Shown: positions 9,080 to 17,896 of the stretch, one piece after another
Layout of the letters: the number at the start of each line of letters is the position of its first letter
Numbering within the stretch: the stretch's first letter is position 1
Source: Aliidiomarina maris
GTDB lineage: Bacteria > Pseudomonadota > Gammaproteobacteria > Enterobacterales > Alteromonadaceae
DNA: 64,000 bases
NCBI RefSeq assembly: GCF_003987335.1
Contig: NZ_PIPK01000007.1
Location: 1 to 64,000 of the forward strand
Direction of reading: 5' to 3'
Translations under genes and position numbers: made by a program
Notes under the pieces: model-generated
Databases searched by the model: none
What the model was told of the DNA's origin: nothing
What the model saw: only the letters and a program-made list of their open reading frames with translations

Positions 9080-9688
9080 ATGGAACATTATTTATCGATG
9101 CTAGTGCGCACGATTTTCATTGAAAATTTAGCACTTTCATTCTTCCTTGGTATGTGTACTTTCTTAGCAGTATCAAAGAAAGTTACTACAGCAATGGGCT
9201 TAGGCGTTGCGGTTATCGTTGTACTGGGTATCGCAGTACCGATTAACAACTTGGTCAATACGTATGTATTGGCGCCAGGTGCATTGTCGTGGGCTGGTTT
9301 TGCTGATGCGGACTTAAGCTTCCTGCGTTTCTTGACCTTTATCGGTGTGATTGCAGCATTGGTACAGATTCTTGAAATGGCACTCGACAAGTTCTTGCCG
9401 TCGCTATACAACGCACTGGGGATTTTCCTTCCCTTGATTACCGTAAACTGCGCCATCTTCGGTGGTGTGTTGTTCATGGTTGAGCGTGACTATAGCTTCA
9501 CCGAGAGTATTGTTTACGGTGTTGGTAGTGGTATTGGCTGGGCGTTAGCAATTACGCTTTTAGCGGCTGTACGCGAGAAGCTGAAATATGCGGATATTCC
9601 TGACGGTTTACGTGGTCTGGGTATCACTTTTATCAGCACTGGCTTAATCGGTTTGGGCTTTATGTCGTTCTCTGGCGTATCGCTGTAA
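9080..9688 (+). CDS. nqrE: Na+-translocating NADH:quinone reductase subunit E
   Basis: This 202-residue inner-membrane subunit pairs with NqrD. It has six hydrophobic helices and the conserved motifs [20 protein letters not shown] and [13 protein letters not shown], whose cysteines contribute to the membrane Fe site. The start has the TGGAACATTATT context directly after nqrD. A 42-nt gap containing AAGGA precedes nqrF, the longest gap inside the six-gene unit. Confidence 0.98.
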   Translation: MEHYLSMLVRTIFIENLALSFFLGMCTFLAVSKKVTTAMGLGVAVIVVLGIAVPINNLVNTYVLAPGALSWAGFADADLSFLRFLTFIGVIAALVQILEMALDKFLPSLYNALGIFLPLITVNCAIFGGVLFMVERDYSFTESIVYGVGSGIGWALAITLLAAVREKLKYADIPDGLRGLGITFISTGLIGLGFMSFSGVSL

Positions 9689-9730
9689 AAGCCTTGGTTG
9701 TAACGAAACAGGAATAAAAGGAACAAGTCG

Positions 9731-10957
9731 ATGCAAGAAATATATCTTGGCGTAGGCCTGTTCACCATTATCGTATTAGCTTTGGTCTTAGTGATTATGT
9801 TCGCAAAGTCAAAGCTGGTACCTTCTGGTGACGTAGAAATCATTATCAATGATGATCCAGATAAGAAAATTACCACTCAGCCTGGTACTAAATTGTTAGG
9901 TGCCTTGGCTAACTCAGGTATTTTCGTATCTTCAGCTTGTGGTGGCGGCGGTTCATGCGGTCAGTGTATCGTTCACATTAAAGAGGGTGGCGGTGAAATT
10001 CTGCCAACCGAGCGTGACCATATTTCTCGCGGTGAAGCGCGTGAAGGTGCGCGTTTGTCGTGCCAGGTAAACGTCAAGCAGAACATGAAGATCGAGCTTC
10101 CTGAAGAAGTATTCGGTATCAAAAAGTGGGATTGTACAGTTCGCTCGAATGATAACGTTGCGACGTTTATCAAAGAGTTGGTGCTTGAAATTCCAGACGG
10201 TGAGTCAGTACCTTTCCGAGCGGGTGGTTACATCCAGATTGAAGCCCCAGCGCACCATGTGAAGTTCAAAGACTTTGAAATCGAAGAGCAATACCGTGGC
10301 GATTGGGAGCGTTTCAAGCTATTTGATCTCGAGTCGAAAGTGGACGAAGAAACTATCCGTGCTTACTCGATGGCTAACTACCCAGAGGAAGAAGGTATCA
10401 TTATGTTGAACGTGCGTATTGCTACGCCGCCACCTAATGATATGACGCTGCCGCCAGGTAAAATGTCATCTTTCATCTTTAACTTGAAAGCTGGTGACAA
10501 AGCTACAATTTCAGGTCCGTTTGGTGAGTTCTTTGCCAAAGAAACTGAAGCTGAAATGGTCTTCGTTGGTGGTGGTGCAGGTATGGCGCCAATGCGCTCG
10601 CACATTTTCGACCAATTACGTCGTCTGAATTCAAAGCGTAAGATTTCTTTCTGGTACGGTGCTCGTTCTAAGCGTGAAATGTTCTATGTAGAAGATTTCG
10701 ACATGCTGGCTGATGAGAACGAAAACTTTGAATGGCATGTTGCCTTGTCAGATCCAACTGAAGAGGACAACTGGAGTGGTTACACAGGCTTTATTCATAA
10801 CGTATTGTTTGAAAATTACCTGAAAGACCACCCTGCACCTGAGGACTGTGAGTTCTACATGTGTGGTCCGCCGGTGATGAACGCGGCCGTTATCAACATG
10901 CTAAAAGACTTAGGTGTTGAAGACGAGAACATCATGCTTGATGACTTCGGTGGTTAA
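9731..10957 (+). CDS. nqrF: Na+-translocating NADH:quinone reductase subunit F (NADH-oxidising)
   Basis: NqrF takes electrons from NADH. It has an N-terminal membrane helix (about 3-25), a [2Fe-2S] ferredoxin-like domain with ligands C70, C76, C79 and C111 (same numbering as the Vibrio enzyme), an FAD domain with the RAYSMANYP motif, and an NADH domain with [12 protein letters not shown] and the C-terminal CGPPxMN. The 408-residue length is standard. It is the last gene of nqrABCDEF, and a strong terminator follows at 10973. Confidence 0.98.
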   Translation: MQEIYLGVGLFTIIVLALVLVIMFAKSKLVPSGDVEIIINDDPDKKITTQPGTKLLGALANSGIFVSSACGGGGSCGQCIVHIKEGGGEILPTERDHISRGEAREGARLSCQVNVKQNMKIELPEEVFGIKKWDCTVRSNDNVATFIKELVLEIPDGESVPFRAGGYIQIEAPAHHVKFKDFEIEEQYRGDWERFKLFDLESKVDEETIRAYSMANYPEEEGIIMLNVRIATPPPNDMTLPPGKMSSFIFNLKAGDKATISGPFGEFFAKETEAEMVFVGGGAGMAPMRSHIFDQLRRLNSKRKISFWYGARSKREMFYVEDFDMLADENENFEWHVALSDPTEEDNWSGYTGFIHNVLFENYLKDHPAPEDCEFYMCGPPVMNAAVINMLKDLGVEDENIMLDDFGG

Positions 10958-10972
10958 TTAATCGCCTTGTTG

Positions 10973-11001
10973 AAAAAGCCAGCAGTTGCTGGCTTTTTTT
11001 A
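10973..11001 (+). terminator. Rho-independent terminator after nqrF
   Basis: AAAAAGCCAGC (10973-10983) pairs with GCTGGCTTTTT (10988-10998) around a 4-nt loop, with a T tract. It separates nqrABCDEF from nqrM. Confidence 0.9.
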
Positions 11002-11077
11002 TCTCTGAGTTTTGAGGTGAATTTGGTGGCTGGAATGGGTTACAATAGCGCCAGTTCTCTAACGCATTGAGGTTGTA

Positions 11078-11308
11078 ATGCAGACATTTTTGTTAGTCTT
11101 CGTGATGATGCTTGTGGTTTTTGTTGCAATGGGTATCGGGTATATCATTCAACGCAAAAGTATTTCAGGTAGCTGTGGCGGCTTAGGTGCAATGGGCATC
11201 GAGAAAGCGTGCGATTGTGACAACCCGTGTGAAGAGCGAAAGGCGCGCATGGCCAAACATGAGCGCCAGAAAAAGATTAAAGAGTGGCAGAAAAACCAGA
11301 TTAACTAG
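11078..11308 (+). CDS. nqrM: NqrM, maturation factor for the Na+-NQR Fe centre (DUF539)
   Basis: This 76-residue protein has one N-terminal transmembrane helix (about 3-24) followed by four cysteines, C33, C45, C47 and C51, in the pattern SGSCGGLGAMGIEKACDCDNPC that defines NqrM/DUF539. NqrM is needed to assemble functional Na+-NQR, probably by delivering iron to the NqrD/NqrE site. TTGAGG precedes the ATG, and a TACAAT at 11041 could be its own -10. In Vibrio the order is nqrF-apbE-nqrM; here apbE is absent. The stop overlaps the convergent gene by 4 bp. Confidence 0.95.
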   Translation: MQTFLLVFVMMLVVFVAMGIGYIIQRKSISGSCGGLGAMGIEKACDCDNPCEERKARMAKHERQKKIKEWQKNQIN

Positions 11309-12318
11309 TCATTCAGCACAAAGCGATATAATGACTCAGGTGACAAGCTAAAACATGTGTTGCCAGCAACGCAGCTCAATTGCTGTGTTGCTGTATCCAG
11401 CAGTTGCCATTCTTCCCCTTGGCTCTGACGCCATGCGACGCCACTTTGATTGGCGACCACAATGTAGTCTCCATGCACCTGCAAATTAGTCAGTACACCG
11501 CTTAAACCTTGTACTTCACTCGCTTCCGCTTCACGATTGTGCCAACGCCATATCACTGCACTCGCGTTCTCATCTTCCAGGTCTCCACCGGTGAATAATA
11601 TCTCGCGATTGGAAAGTGGGTAAACCGCGGTAATTGCAGGGCGTTGTCCGCGAATAGGGGTGCTATGCACGTTAAAGCGTAAGGCGTTGGTGGACTTTAG
11701 CATTAACCGCGCTGATTCGCCGTAAGCGGAACCCATCGCCCACGTATCGTTGGCGTAGTGCACACAACTAGCAGATTCTGAAAACGCACCCTCGCCAGGC
11801 TGCAGGCTCTGGTCAAACCCACTGCGAGAGGCCAGCCAGCGGCGGCCATTGGTACTGCGCACGACGTGCCAACTATCATTATGGCCATCGCCAAGTACCC
11901 AAGCTTCTGCATCTGGAATCAAATCAAAGCAGCGCAAGGTCTCGCTGCCATTCGCCCGATACACACGATTCCAGCTAAAGCCACCATTGCGCGTGTGGTA
12001 GAGGCGTGAATCGGTGCCTCTGCCTTGGGTTAGGGCAAATGCTTGGCGATCATCGATAGCTTTAATTTGCGAAATCGGTAACGGATTGCTGCCTGTAGGC
12101 TGTGAAACACTCCAATTCGCACCACCGTCTTCAGAACGTGCGATATGGCCATGGCTGCTACCGAGCCAAATGATTTGTTGGTCACTCGCCGATAACGCGC
12201 TCCATTGCACGTCAGTGCTGGTTGATGGCAGCTCCACCGGTGTTGCAGAAGCATAAGCACACACCGTTAAGGGAAATAGGGCGACAGTGGAGCAAATAAT
12301 TTGCAACGGATGGGACAT
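11305..12318 (-). CDS. Secreted beta-propeller protein with BNR/Asp-box repeats
   Basis: This 337-residue protein has a signal peptide (cleavage near CAYASA) and recurring Asp-box-like motifs: SEDGGANWSVS, TRNGGFSWNRV, STNGRRWLAS, and weaker ones later. These repeats form sialidase-like or HCF136/YCF48-like propellers. None of the catalytic residues of a true sialidase (Arg triad with a FRIP motif) is evident, so a binding or assembly role is more likely than hydrolysis. AGAGG lies upstream of the ATG. It is divergent from the CpcT-family gene. Confidence 0.75.
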   Translation of the reverse strand: MSHPLQIICSTVALFPLTVCAYASATPVELPSTSTDVQWSALSASDQQIIWLGSSHGHIARSEDGGANWSVSQPTGSNPLPISQIKAIDDRQAFALTQGRGTDSRLYHTRNGGFSWNRVYRANGSETLRCFDLIPDAEAWVLGDGHNDSWHVVRSTNGRRWLASRSGFDQSLQPGEGAFSESASCVHYANDTWAMGSAYGESARLMLKSTNALRFNVHSTPIRGQRPAITAVYPLSNREILFTGGDLEDENASAVIWRWHNREAEASEVQGLSGVLTNLQVHGDYIVVANQSGVAWRQSQGEEWQLLDTATQQLSCVAGNTCFSLSPESLYRFVLND

Positions 12319-12357
12319 GACAACCTCTTAGCTAATTTTTTTCAGAACTCAGGGCTA

Positions 12358-12366
12358 TGGTATAGT
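12358..12366 (+). promoter_or_regulatory. Candidate extended -10 upstream of the CpcT-family gene
   Basis: TGGTATAGT is a TGn-extended -10 with no clear -35. It would start transcription about 97 nt before the ATG at 12470. Confidence 0.3.
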
Positions 12367-12469
12367 GTCGCATAGCATTAAGCTAATTCAATTCATTACG
12401 TGTGTGGATTAGCAATGGATTGCAAACCGCGTTGCGATACTTTCCCTTTTTACGAGTATAGGATTCTAG

Positions 12470-13348
12470 ATGCTACGAATCGTCACCATTCTTGGAACCA
12501 TATTGTTATCCACCGGCGCTAGTGCCGGACAATCAGAGCCTGCTCCCTGGCACTGGCTGGAGGGTAATTTCTCCAATTACCAATATACAGTTAGTAATCC
12601 TGAGGCTGGCTACTCGCCGGTTCTCTTTACGTTTACTAACCTTGAGCATAATGATGATGACGATGTGCTGGTACTGGCTCAGCAGTTTCATTTGTTCGAT
12701 CAAACGTTACCGCTGCGTCAGCAAATTCTGCGCTTTACTCCGCGCCGTCAGGGGTGGCGTCAAGAAGTCTACGATTTAGAACCAGAACTTCTACTAGGCG
12801 ATGTGTTAGACGAGGATAACTGGCAACATTTGGCCGGTTGCCGTTATGAGTGGCGTAAAGAAGGTGAGGAGTTCATCGGCGCGACAGACCCTGGGCGTTG
12901 TTTCTTTGTCGTGCAAGGGCAGGACGTGCGGGTTGGGGTAGCAACCACCATGCGTTTGAGCCGAAATAATCTTTGGGTGGATGATACGTTAGTCGCTGAC
13001 GAAGCATTCTTAGCGGCACGTGACGCTAGCGATATCCGCACACACTTTCAACGCTTGACCTATTTTGCTGGTGAGATTCAATACCGACCGCGTCATGATA
13101 GTGAGTGGCAGCAGGTAGAGCTAGCCAATGACTTACATGACCAAGGGACCTTGATTGGCCTAATCGACCCTAGCAGTGGTTTGGAATTGCGGTATCAGTT
13201 GGAGTTAGTGCGGGAGCATGACTACGTGCAATTAAAAATCTATGATATTACCCGTCAAGACTATATTCATAGTGTCGAACACCCGCTGGGTCAGGTGATT
13301 CAGTTTGAGTCGGCAAATTTGACTTTCGAACTAGCGCCTCTTCCGTGA
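12470..13348 (+). CDS. CpcT/CpeT-family protein (phycobilin lyase-like fold), exported
   Basis: The 292-residue protein has a signal peptide (cleavage near TGASAG). The mature part has the order of CpcT/CpeT (DUF1001) proteins: WLEGNFSNYQY at the start, LPLRQQILRF, then RQEVYDLE, and the two-cysteine segment GCRYEWRKEGEEFIGATD with C124 and C144. In cyanobacteria this lipocalin-like family attaches bilins to phycobiliproteins. No phycobiliprotein, bilin synthesis gene or photosystem gene is nearby, and export to the periplasm is unlike the cyanobacterial enzymes, so another small-ligand role is likely. The family assignment is moderately sure; function is open. Confidence 0.72.
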   Translation: MLRIVTILGTILLSTGASAGQSEPAPWHWLEGNFSNYQYTVSNPEAGYSPVLFTFTNLEHNDDDDVLVLAQQFHLFDQTLPLRQQILRFTPRRQGWRQEVYDLEPELLLGDVLDEDNWQHLAGCRYEWRKEGEEFIGATDPGRCFFVVQGQDVRVGVATTMRLSRNNLWVDDTLVADEAFLAARDASDIRTHFQRLTYFAGEIQYRPRHDSEWQQVELANDLHDQGTLIGLIDPSSGLELRYQLELVREHDYVQLKIYDITRQDYIHSVEHPLGQVIQFESANLTFELAPLP

Positions 13349-13365
13349 GGCGCTTTGCTATTTTA
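13333..13365 (+). terminator. Possible terminator overlapping the stop of the CpcT-family gene
   Basis: AGCGCCTC (13333-13340) pairs with GAGGCGCT (13347-13354) around a 6-nt loop. The stop codon lies at the base of the loop. The T tract is interrupted (TTGCTATTTTA), so efficiency may be modest. Confidence 0.45.
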
Positions 13366-14199
13366 CTCTGCGCTTAAATTGATTTCAGCGGCATAGTTGA
13401 TAACTTGAGCCATACGTTGTGCAGAGTGATGTAGCTGCTGACGAATGACGACACGGGCTTGCTCAACATAGGCATCAGACAGCGGCTCACCTTCCTGCAT
13501 ACCGCCGTAGGCGTACTCGCGCGCTAGCATATTGGCTTCGGTCGCCCATGATTTAACAGCCTCATACCAATCCTGCGGATCGTCTGGTAACGCCTGCTCG
13601 GCGGCAAATTGCTCTGGCGTTGGCAGGTCTTTCTCGACCAAAATTAAAGTGTCCCAGGTGCGGTGTAAATTTTGTTCTTCGCCGTTGAACTCGACAATGG
13701 TGTCATTACCGCCACGGTCGCGAGCAAAACCAAGATGCAGAGGCTGATGCATATCCGTAATCCAGTGCGTGATCTTACGTAATTGGTCTGCCTGCTCTGA
13801 CGGGTCTGCCGTAGGGTCCAATAACACGTCTAACGCGTCGAACGTTGCACCAACCACACAGCGGCGATTAGGGCAGTCGCGTTGCATATCAATCTCGGTG
13901 GCATGCGGTGGGATATTCGCAAAATGAAGCGGACCTAAAGCCCATCCTTCCTCGGTACCACGCACTCGGTCGGCCCATGTGGTCGCAGTGGCCAATGACT
14001 CTTCTTCGAGATAGGCTAATTTACTATCAACCCATGCTCTTGCTTCAGGTGTCAAATATGCGTACGTGGTATGACCGATAAACTCATGCCCGGCAAAGCC
14101 CCAAGCATGTGCATCTTGGATTGAGCTTAGTTGAGCACCAATCGCAAATAATCCAATACCAAGCGTCAAGCTGGCTTTACAATTAACGACTTTGTGCAT
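13363..14199 (-). CDS. Secreted S1/P1-type nuclease
   Basis: These zinc-dependent enzymes hydrolyse single-stranded nucleic acids. The signal peptide ends ...DAHA, so the mature protein starts with the metal-binding Trp of WGFAGH (W33 in the precursor). Other zinc-ligand motifs are visible: GHEFIGH, ATTWADRVR, the core HWITDMHQPLH and NLHRTWD. The ATG at 14199 is chosen because AGGAG lies 9 nt upstream and the resulting leader is a normal signal peptide; an ATG at 14235 would add 12 residues. The start overlaps the end of yciK by 17 bp, so the two are probably co-transcribed. Confidence 0.93.
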   Translation of the reverse strand: MHKVVNCKASLTLGIGLFAIGAQLSSIQDAHAWGFAGHEFIGHTTYAYLTPEARAWVDSKLAYLEEESLATATTWADRVRGTEEGWALGPLHFANIPPHATEIDMQRDCPNRRCVVGATFDALDVLLDPTADPSEQADQLRKITHWITDMHQPLHLGFARDRGGNDTIVEFNGEEQNLHRTWDTLILVEKDLPTPEQFAAEQALPDDPQDWYEAVKSWATEANMLAREYAYGGMQEGEPLSDAYVEQARVVIRQQLHHSAQRMAQVINYAAEINLSAE

Positions 14200-14935
14200 C
14201 CAAAGATTCTCCTGTGATATGGCTACTTGCATCACTCATTAAATACAAATAAGTCGGCATAATATCCGCCGCGGTTTTCAGCAGGCTTTTGTCTTCTGCT
14301 GGATACGCTTTAGAACGCATCGCGGTATTGGTAGCGCCTGGATTGATAACGTTGACGCGTAGGTTCGAATTTTCATACTCGTCAGCTAGCACCTGAGCCA
14401 TGCCTTCAGTGGCGAACTTCGACACTGCGTAAGGGCCCCAGTGCGCGCGTCCAGTGCGACCTACGCCTGATGAGGTAAATACCACCGAAGGCTGAGGTGC
14501 CGCCATCAGTACCGGTAACAAAGCCTTGGTCATCATAAATTGTGCAGTAACATTTACCTGCATAATGTCTTGCCATGTTGGCAAGTCAATTTGGCCGAAA
14601 GGTGATAACACGCCGAGTAGACTGGCATTGTGTAACAATCCATCCAGGCGCCCAAATTGGTCCATAATAGTGGCGGCCATATCCCGATAGTTAGCTTCGG
14701 TGGCGCCTTTCATGTCCAGCGGAATAATTGCTGGTTGTGGGCCACCAGACTGCTCAATGGCATCGTACACGGCTTCTAGTTTGGCCACAGTGCGGCCTAA
14801 TAAAATAACGGTCGCGCCATGGCGAGCAAATGTGATGGCGGCTTCTTTGCCAATGCCATCGCCAGCCCCAGTGACCAGAATAACTTTGTCACGTAAGGCA
14901 TTTTCAGGTGCGGTAAAAGTTTGATGTGACTGCAT
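14183..14935 (-). CDS. yciK: YciK-family short-chain oxidoreductase
   Basis: This 250-residue SDR closely follows E. coli YciK: ILVTGAGDGIGKEAA glycine motif, HNASLLG in place of the usual NNAG, FTSSGVGRTGRAHWGPYAVSKFATEGM with catalytic Ser, Tyr and Lys, and INPGATNTAMRSKAYP. It should be cytosolic and NAD(P)-dependent; the physiological substrate of YciK is not known to me. The ATG has only a weak ribosome binding site. The 3' end contains the ribosome binding site of the nuclease gene. Confidence 0.93.
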   Translation of the reverse strand: MQSHQTFTAPENALRDKVILVTGAGDGIGKEAAITFARHGATVILLGRTVAKLEAVYDAIEQSGGPQPAIIPLDMKGATEANYRDMAATIMDQFGRLDGLLHNASLLGVLSPFGQIDLPTWQDIMQVNVTAQFMMTKALLPVLMAAPQPSVVFTSSGVGRTGRAHWGPYAVSKFATEGMAQVLADEYENSNLRVNVINPGATNTAMRSKAYPAEDKSLLKTAADIMPTYLYLMSDASSHITGESLDAQSR

Positions 14936-15297
14936 AGCTAATGATAGTTGTGAAAAGTTGTGCCATAGTGTACCTGTAATTTAAATCTATCTCAGCTGTT
15001 GCTAAGAATTTGTCAGAAAAACCTTTAATATTGCTTGTTTGGGGTGTATAAATTCTGTAAATACTCAGCACATCAGAGTAAGCTCAGCGGCGGCAGTTGT
15101 TAAATAACTGTTGGCCAATTGAATTTTGTACACATGGTAAACCGCTCAATCAAGTAACGTCAGTCAGGCAAGATAAGTACCGTAATCATGGGGATGTTTA
15201 GCAAATAAGTGATTACTTCTGCTGGGTTACTTAAGGGCGCAATATAAACAGCCATTCGGCTGCCAATAATTAGAACAACAAGGATTGGGGACACCTC
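14936..15297. other. Intergenic region between yciK and the VolA-like lipase gene
   Basis: This 362-nt divergent region must hold promoters for both neighbours. For the lipase, TATAAA at 15047-15052 is a plausible -10, with TTTAAT 17 bp upstream as a weak -35, giving a leader of roughly 240 nt. GGGGACACCTC just before 15298 is the ribosome binding site. I see no RNA gene or small gene here. Confidence 0.4.
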
Positions 15298-17736
15298 ATG
15301 AAAAAACTATTGCTTTCCGTAGCTGTAGGTTCTGCACTTGGGCTTACCGCCTGCGTCGCTGATGGCGATGATGCGCCGGTAACTCAAGAAGAAGCGCGCA
15401 CACCGTTCACCCGGGTAGTATTTGACCCTGCAAACGGTCAATTACCAATTCCCAGCGATATCCTGCTTGGTGGCACCACTGACGGTACACTGAACATTCC
15501 AGTGTCTGACCCAACTAATTTTGGCGACCCTCAGGTTGCGATTAACTCGTTAGATGGCTGGTCGACGACTATGCCACTGACGTTTAACTTTGCGTATGCT
15601 CAGGACAGTCAAGGTAATCGAGTAGCCATCAATGGCCAATCGGTGACATCACCTGGTGGTATTCGTATTTTTAAAACTGTGATGGGCGGTGATACTCGTG
15701 ATGCAGAATGTGCAACACGTCCAGCTGGTACAGCCTGTCGAGTTGTTGGTGAGTTGGAATATGGTCCGGAAAACGACTTTATCGTGACCTACGCAAATCG
15801 CACTGCGACAGTAGTTCCAGTACGTCCATTAGAACCTAAAACTGGTTATTTAGTGGTGCTGACTGATGGTATCACTGACGAATTAGGTCGCGCGGTACGC
15901 CCATCGCAAACTTATGCAGTTGCACGTAACCCTGATGTGACTCTAGACGGTGAAGGCGCAGGTCTACAAAATGTGATTCGCAGTTACGAGGCGGCATTAA
16001 GCAGCTTCGGTTTGTCGCCAAGCCGTTACGCCTATGCTTCTGGCTTTACGACCCAATCAGTTGATGATGTATTGCAAACCGTTCAAGGTTTGATGTCTGT
16101 TGGCCAGATTCCAGTTGGCGCGATTCAGGCACAAAACACAGGTAACTCCGTAGCGGACGCTTTAGTTGCGGCGGGCGCTATTACTTCGCCATCGCAAGCA
16201 GCAACGATTGCAAGCGCGGCGGACTTATATGGCGGCCAGTTCAGCGCCCCATATTTTAGCCCAATCCCGACAGAGGGAAATCCAGCAGCGCCACGTACAG
16301 GTTTCTGGCAAGCGCAGTTCATCAGCGTGGCAAGTATTGTCACTGCATTGCGTGGTGGTAATGAAAGTTGTGCTGGTGATGTTGCAGTAGCTGATTTGCT
16401 GCCTTTAATGGAGCGTCCCGAAGATGCGAACCCAGAAAACCCGCAAAGCCTAGCGGGGCAAATTCAATTTGCTGTTGCTGCGGCTGATGAAGATGGCGCC
16501 GGTGCCGTGCTTGCTTGCCTGGATGCAAATCGTAACTTGACCAAATTTAACCCGATTCCGGCAGTGCGCGCGTTTAAAAACTTGCCGTTTGTGATGTCGG
16601 TGCCGAATGTAGCAGTCGTCAATGTGATTCGCCAAAGCATGGAAATGCCGACAATCAGCGAGCCTGAAGACGGCTGGCCAGTTGTGATTTTCCAACACGG
16701 CATTGGTGGCGACAAAGAACAGGCGCTAGCCATTGCAGGAACTTTAGCTTTATCTGGTCAAGCGATGATCGCGATTGACCACCCGTTGCATGGCGCGCGT
16801 GACTTTGGCAGCAGCCAGTTCAATGCAGGCTCTGATCCAACTGCGTATTTGAACTTGTCTAGCTTACTGACAGCCCGTGACAACTTACGTCAAAGCACCT
16901 CTGACTTATTGGCATTACGTCACGCGTTAGGACAAGGTGGTTCGAACTTTGGTGGTGCCAATATTGATGGTGACAACGTGAAGTTTATCGGCCACTCGTT
17001 AGGTGCCATCGTAGGTACAAACTTCCTGGCAGTGGCGAACTCGCCTCATATGTTCAGCGAGCAAGCTGCACAGCTAGGTGTCAGCTTTGACGTCGACGTT
17101 GCAGCACTGGGCATGCCAGGTGGCGGTATCGCGTCGTTCTTATTAGAGTCGCAGCAGTTCGGTCCTGTGATTGGTGGTTTACTGTCGTATCAGCAAATCG
17201 CGCCATTCCGTCAAGCAGCAAATGCGGCGATTGAAAACAACGGTGGACCTGCACCAGGTAGCGCTGCGTTTAACACCTTTATCGCGCAATTCTACGTGCA
17301 ATTCTTTGCCGAAGCCCCAGCTGCATTGGTTGCGGCGCGTGACGAATTGTTAACTCAGTTCCGCTTCGCTGCACAAACCGTGATCGATTCATCGGATCCG
17401 GTGAACTATGCTGCATTAGCGCGTTCAACTGAGATCCCGATGATTCTTATCCAGGCAGACGGTGACACTGTGATTCCAAATACCACGGCGTATCCAACTG
17501 CCGGTACGGCGCCACTAGCTCGTCTGTTGGGCCTACCAGTGGTGACAGAATCTGTTATGGGCGAAGAGCCAGTGTCAGCTTACTTACGCTATGTTGATGC
17601 GACGCATGGTTCACTATTGTCGCCAGGTAACACCGAAGTCGAAGCACGTGTATTGCAAAGTATTCAGCAAACTGTTGGTGTCTACATGCAATCTAACGGT
17701 TTAGTCTTAGCGGTTGATGAAGACGAACTGCGCTAA
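15298..17736 (+). CDS. VolA/Pla-1/cef-type surface lipoprotein lipase (lysophospholipase family)
   Basis: This 812-residue lipoprotein has a lipobox LTAC with acylated C19 after a short signal peptide. The N-terminal ~300 residues match the Vibrio virulence-factor lipase N-domain (DPANGQLPIPSDILLGGTTDGT opening). The C-terminal half is an alpha/beta hydrolase with VIFQHGIGGDK (oxyanion region), nucleophile S567 in GHSLG, and later Asp (QADGDTVIP) and His (DATHGSLL). Vibrio VolA is surface-exposed and cleaves lysophosphatidylcholine, releasing fatty acids for uptake. It is a single-gene unit with a long leader and its own terminator. Confidence 0.88.
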   Translation: MKKLLLSVAVGSALGLTACVADGDDAPVTQEEARTPFTRVVFDPANGQLPIPSDILLGGTTDGTLNIPVSDPTNFGDPQVAINSLDGWSTTMPLTFNFAYAQDSQGNRVAINGQSVTSPGGIRIFKTVMGGDTRDAECATRPAGTACRVVGELEYGPENDFIVTYANRTATVVPVRPLEPKTGYLVVLTDGITDELGRAVRPSQTYAVARNPDVTLDGEGAGLQNVIRSYEAALSSFGLSPSRYAYASGFTTQSVDDVLQTVQGLMSVGQIPVGAIQAQNTGNSVADALVAAGAITSPSQAATIASAADLYGGQFSAPYFSPIPTEGNPAAPRTGFWQAQFISVASIVTALRGGNESCAGDVAVADLLPLMERPEDANPENPQSLAGQIQFAVAAADEDGAGAVLACLDANRNLTKFNPIPAVRAFKNLPFVMSVPNVAVVNVIRQSMEMPTISEPEDGWPVVIFQHGIGGDKEQALAIAGTLALSGQAMIAIDHPLHGARDFGSSQFNAGSDPTAYLNLSSLLTARDNLRQSTSDLLALRHALGQGGSNFGGANIDGDNVKFIGHSLGAIVGTNFLAVANSPHMFSEQAAQLGVSFDVDVAALGMPGGGIASFLLESQQFGPVIGGLLSYQQIAPFRQAANAAIENNGGPAPGSAAFNTFIAQFYVQFFAEAPAALVAARDELLTQFRFAAQTVIDSSDPVNYAALARSTEIPMILIQADGDTVIPNTTAYPTAGTAPLARLLGLPVVTESVMGEEPVSAYLRYVDATHGSLLSPGNTEVEARVLQSIQQTVGVYMQSNGLVLAVDEDELR

Positions 17737-17755
17737 ACAGCTCTAAACGAATAAG

Positions 17756-17784
17756 AAGCCAGCTATACGCTGGCTTTTTTTTTG
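17756..17784 (+). terminator. Rho-independent terminator after the lipase gene
   Basis: AAGCCAGC (17756-17763) pairs with GCTGGCTT (17769-17776) around TATAC, followed by a long T tract. Confidence 0.92.
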
Positions 17785-17896
17785 CCATTTGTGTTGAGTT
17801 TTAAGCATCTAGAGATACCAAGCTCGCTTAGACATACTGCTAGTTTGAATTCATTGCTACAATGTTTGGGACTCAAGGTGATCAAGGGGAAGTACA

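Noticed and set aside
11078-11308. Possibility that the gene after nqrF is a truncated apbE
   Set aside because: The 76-residue protein has one membrane helix and the NqrM four-cysteine pattern, and shows no ApbE motifs.
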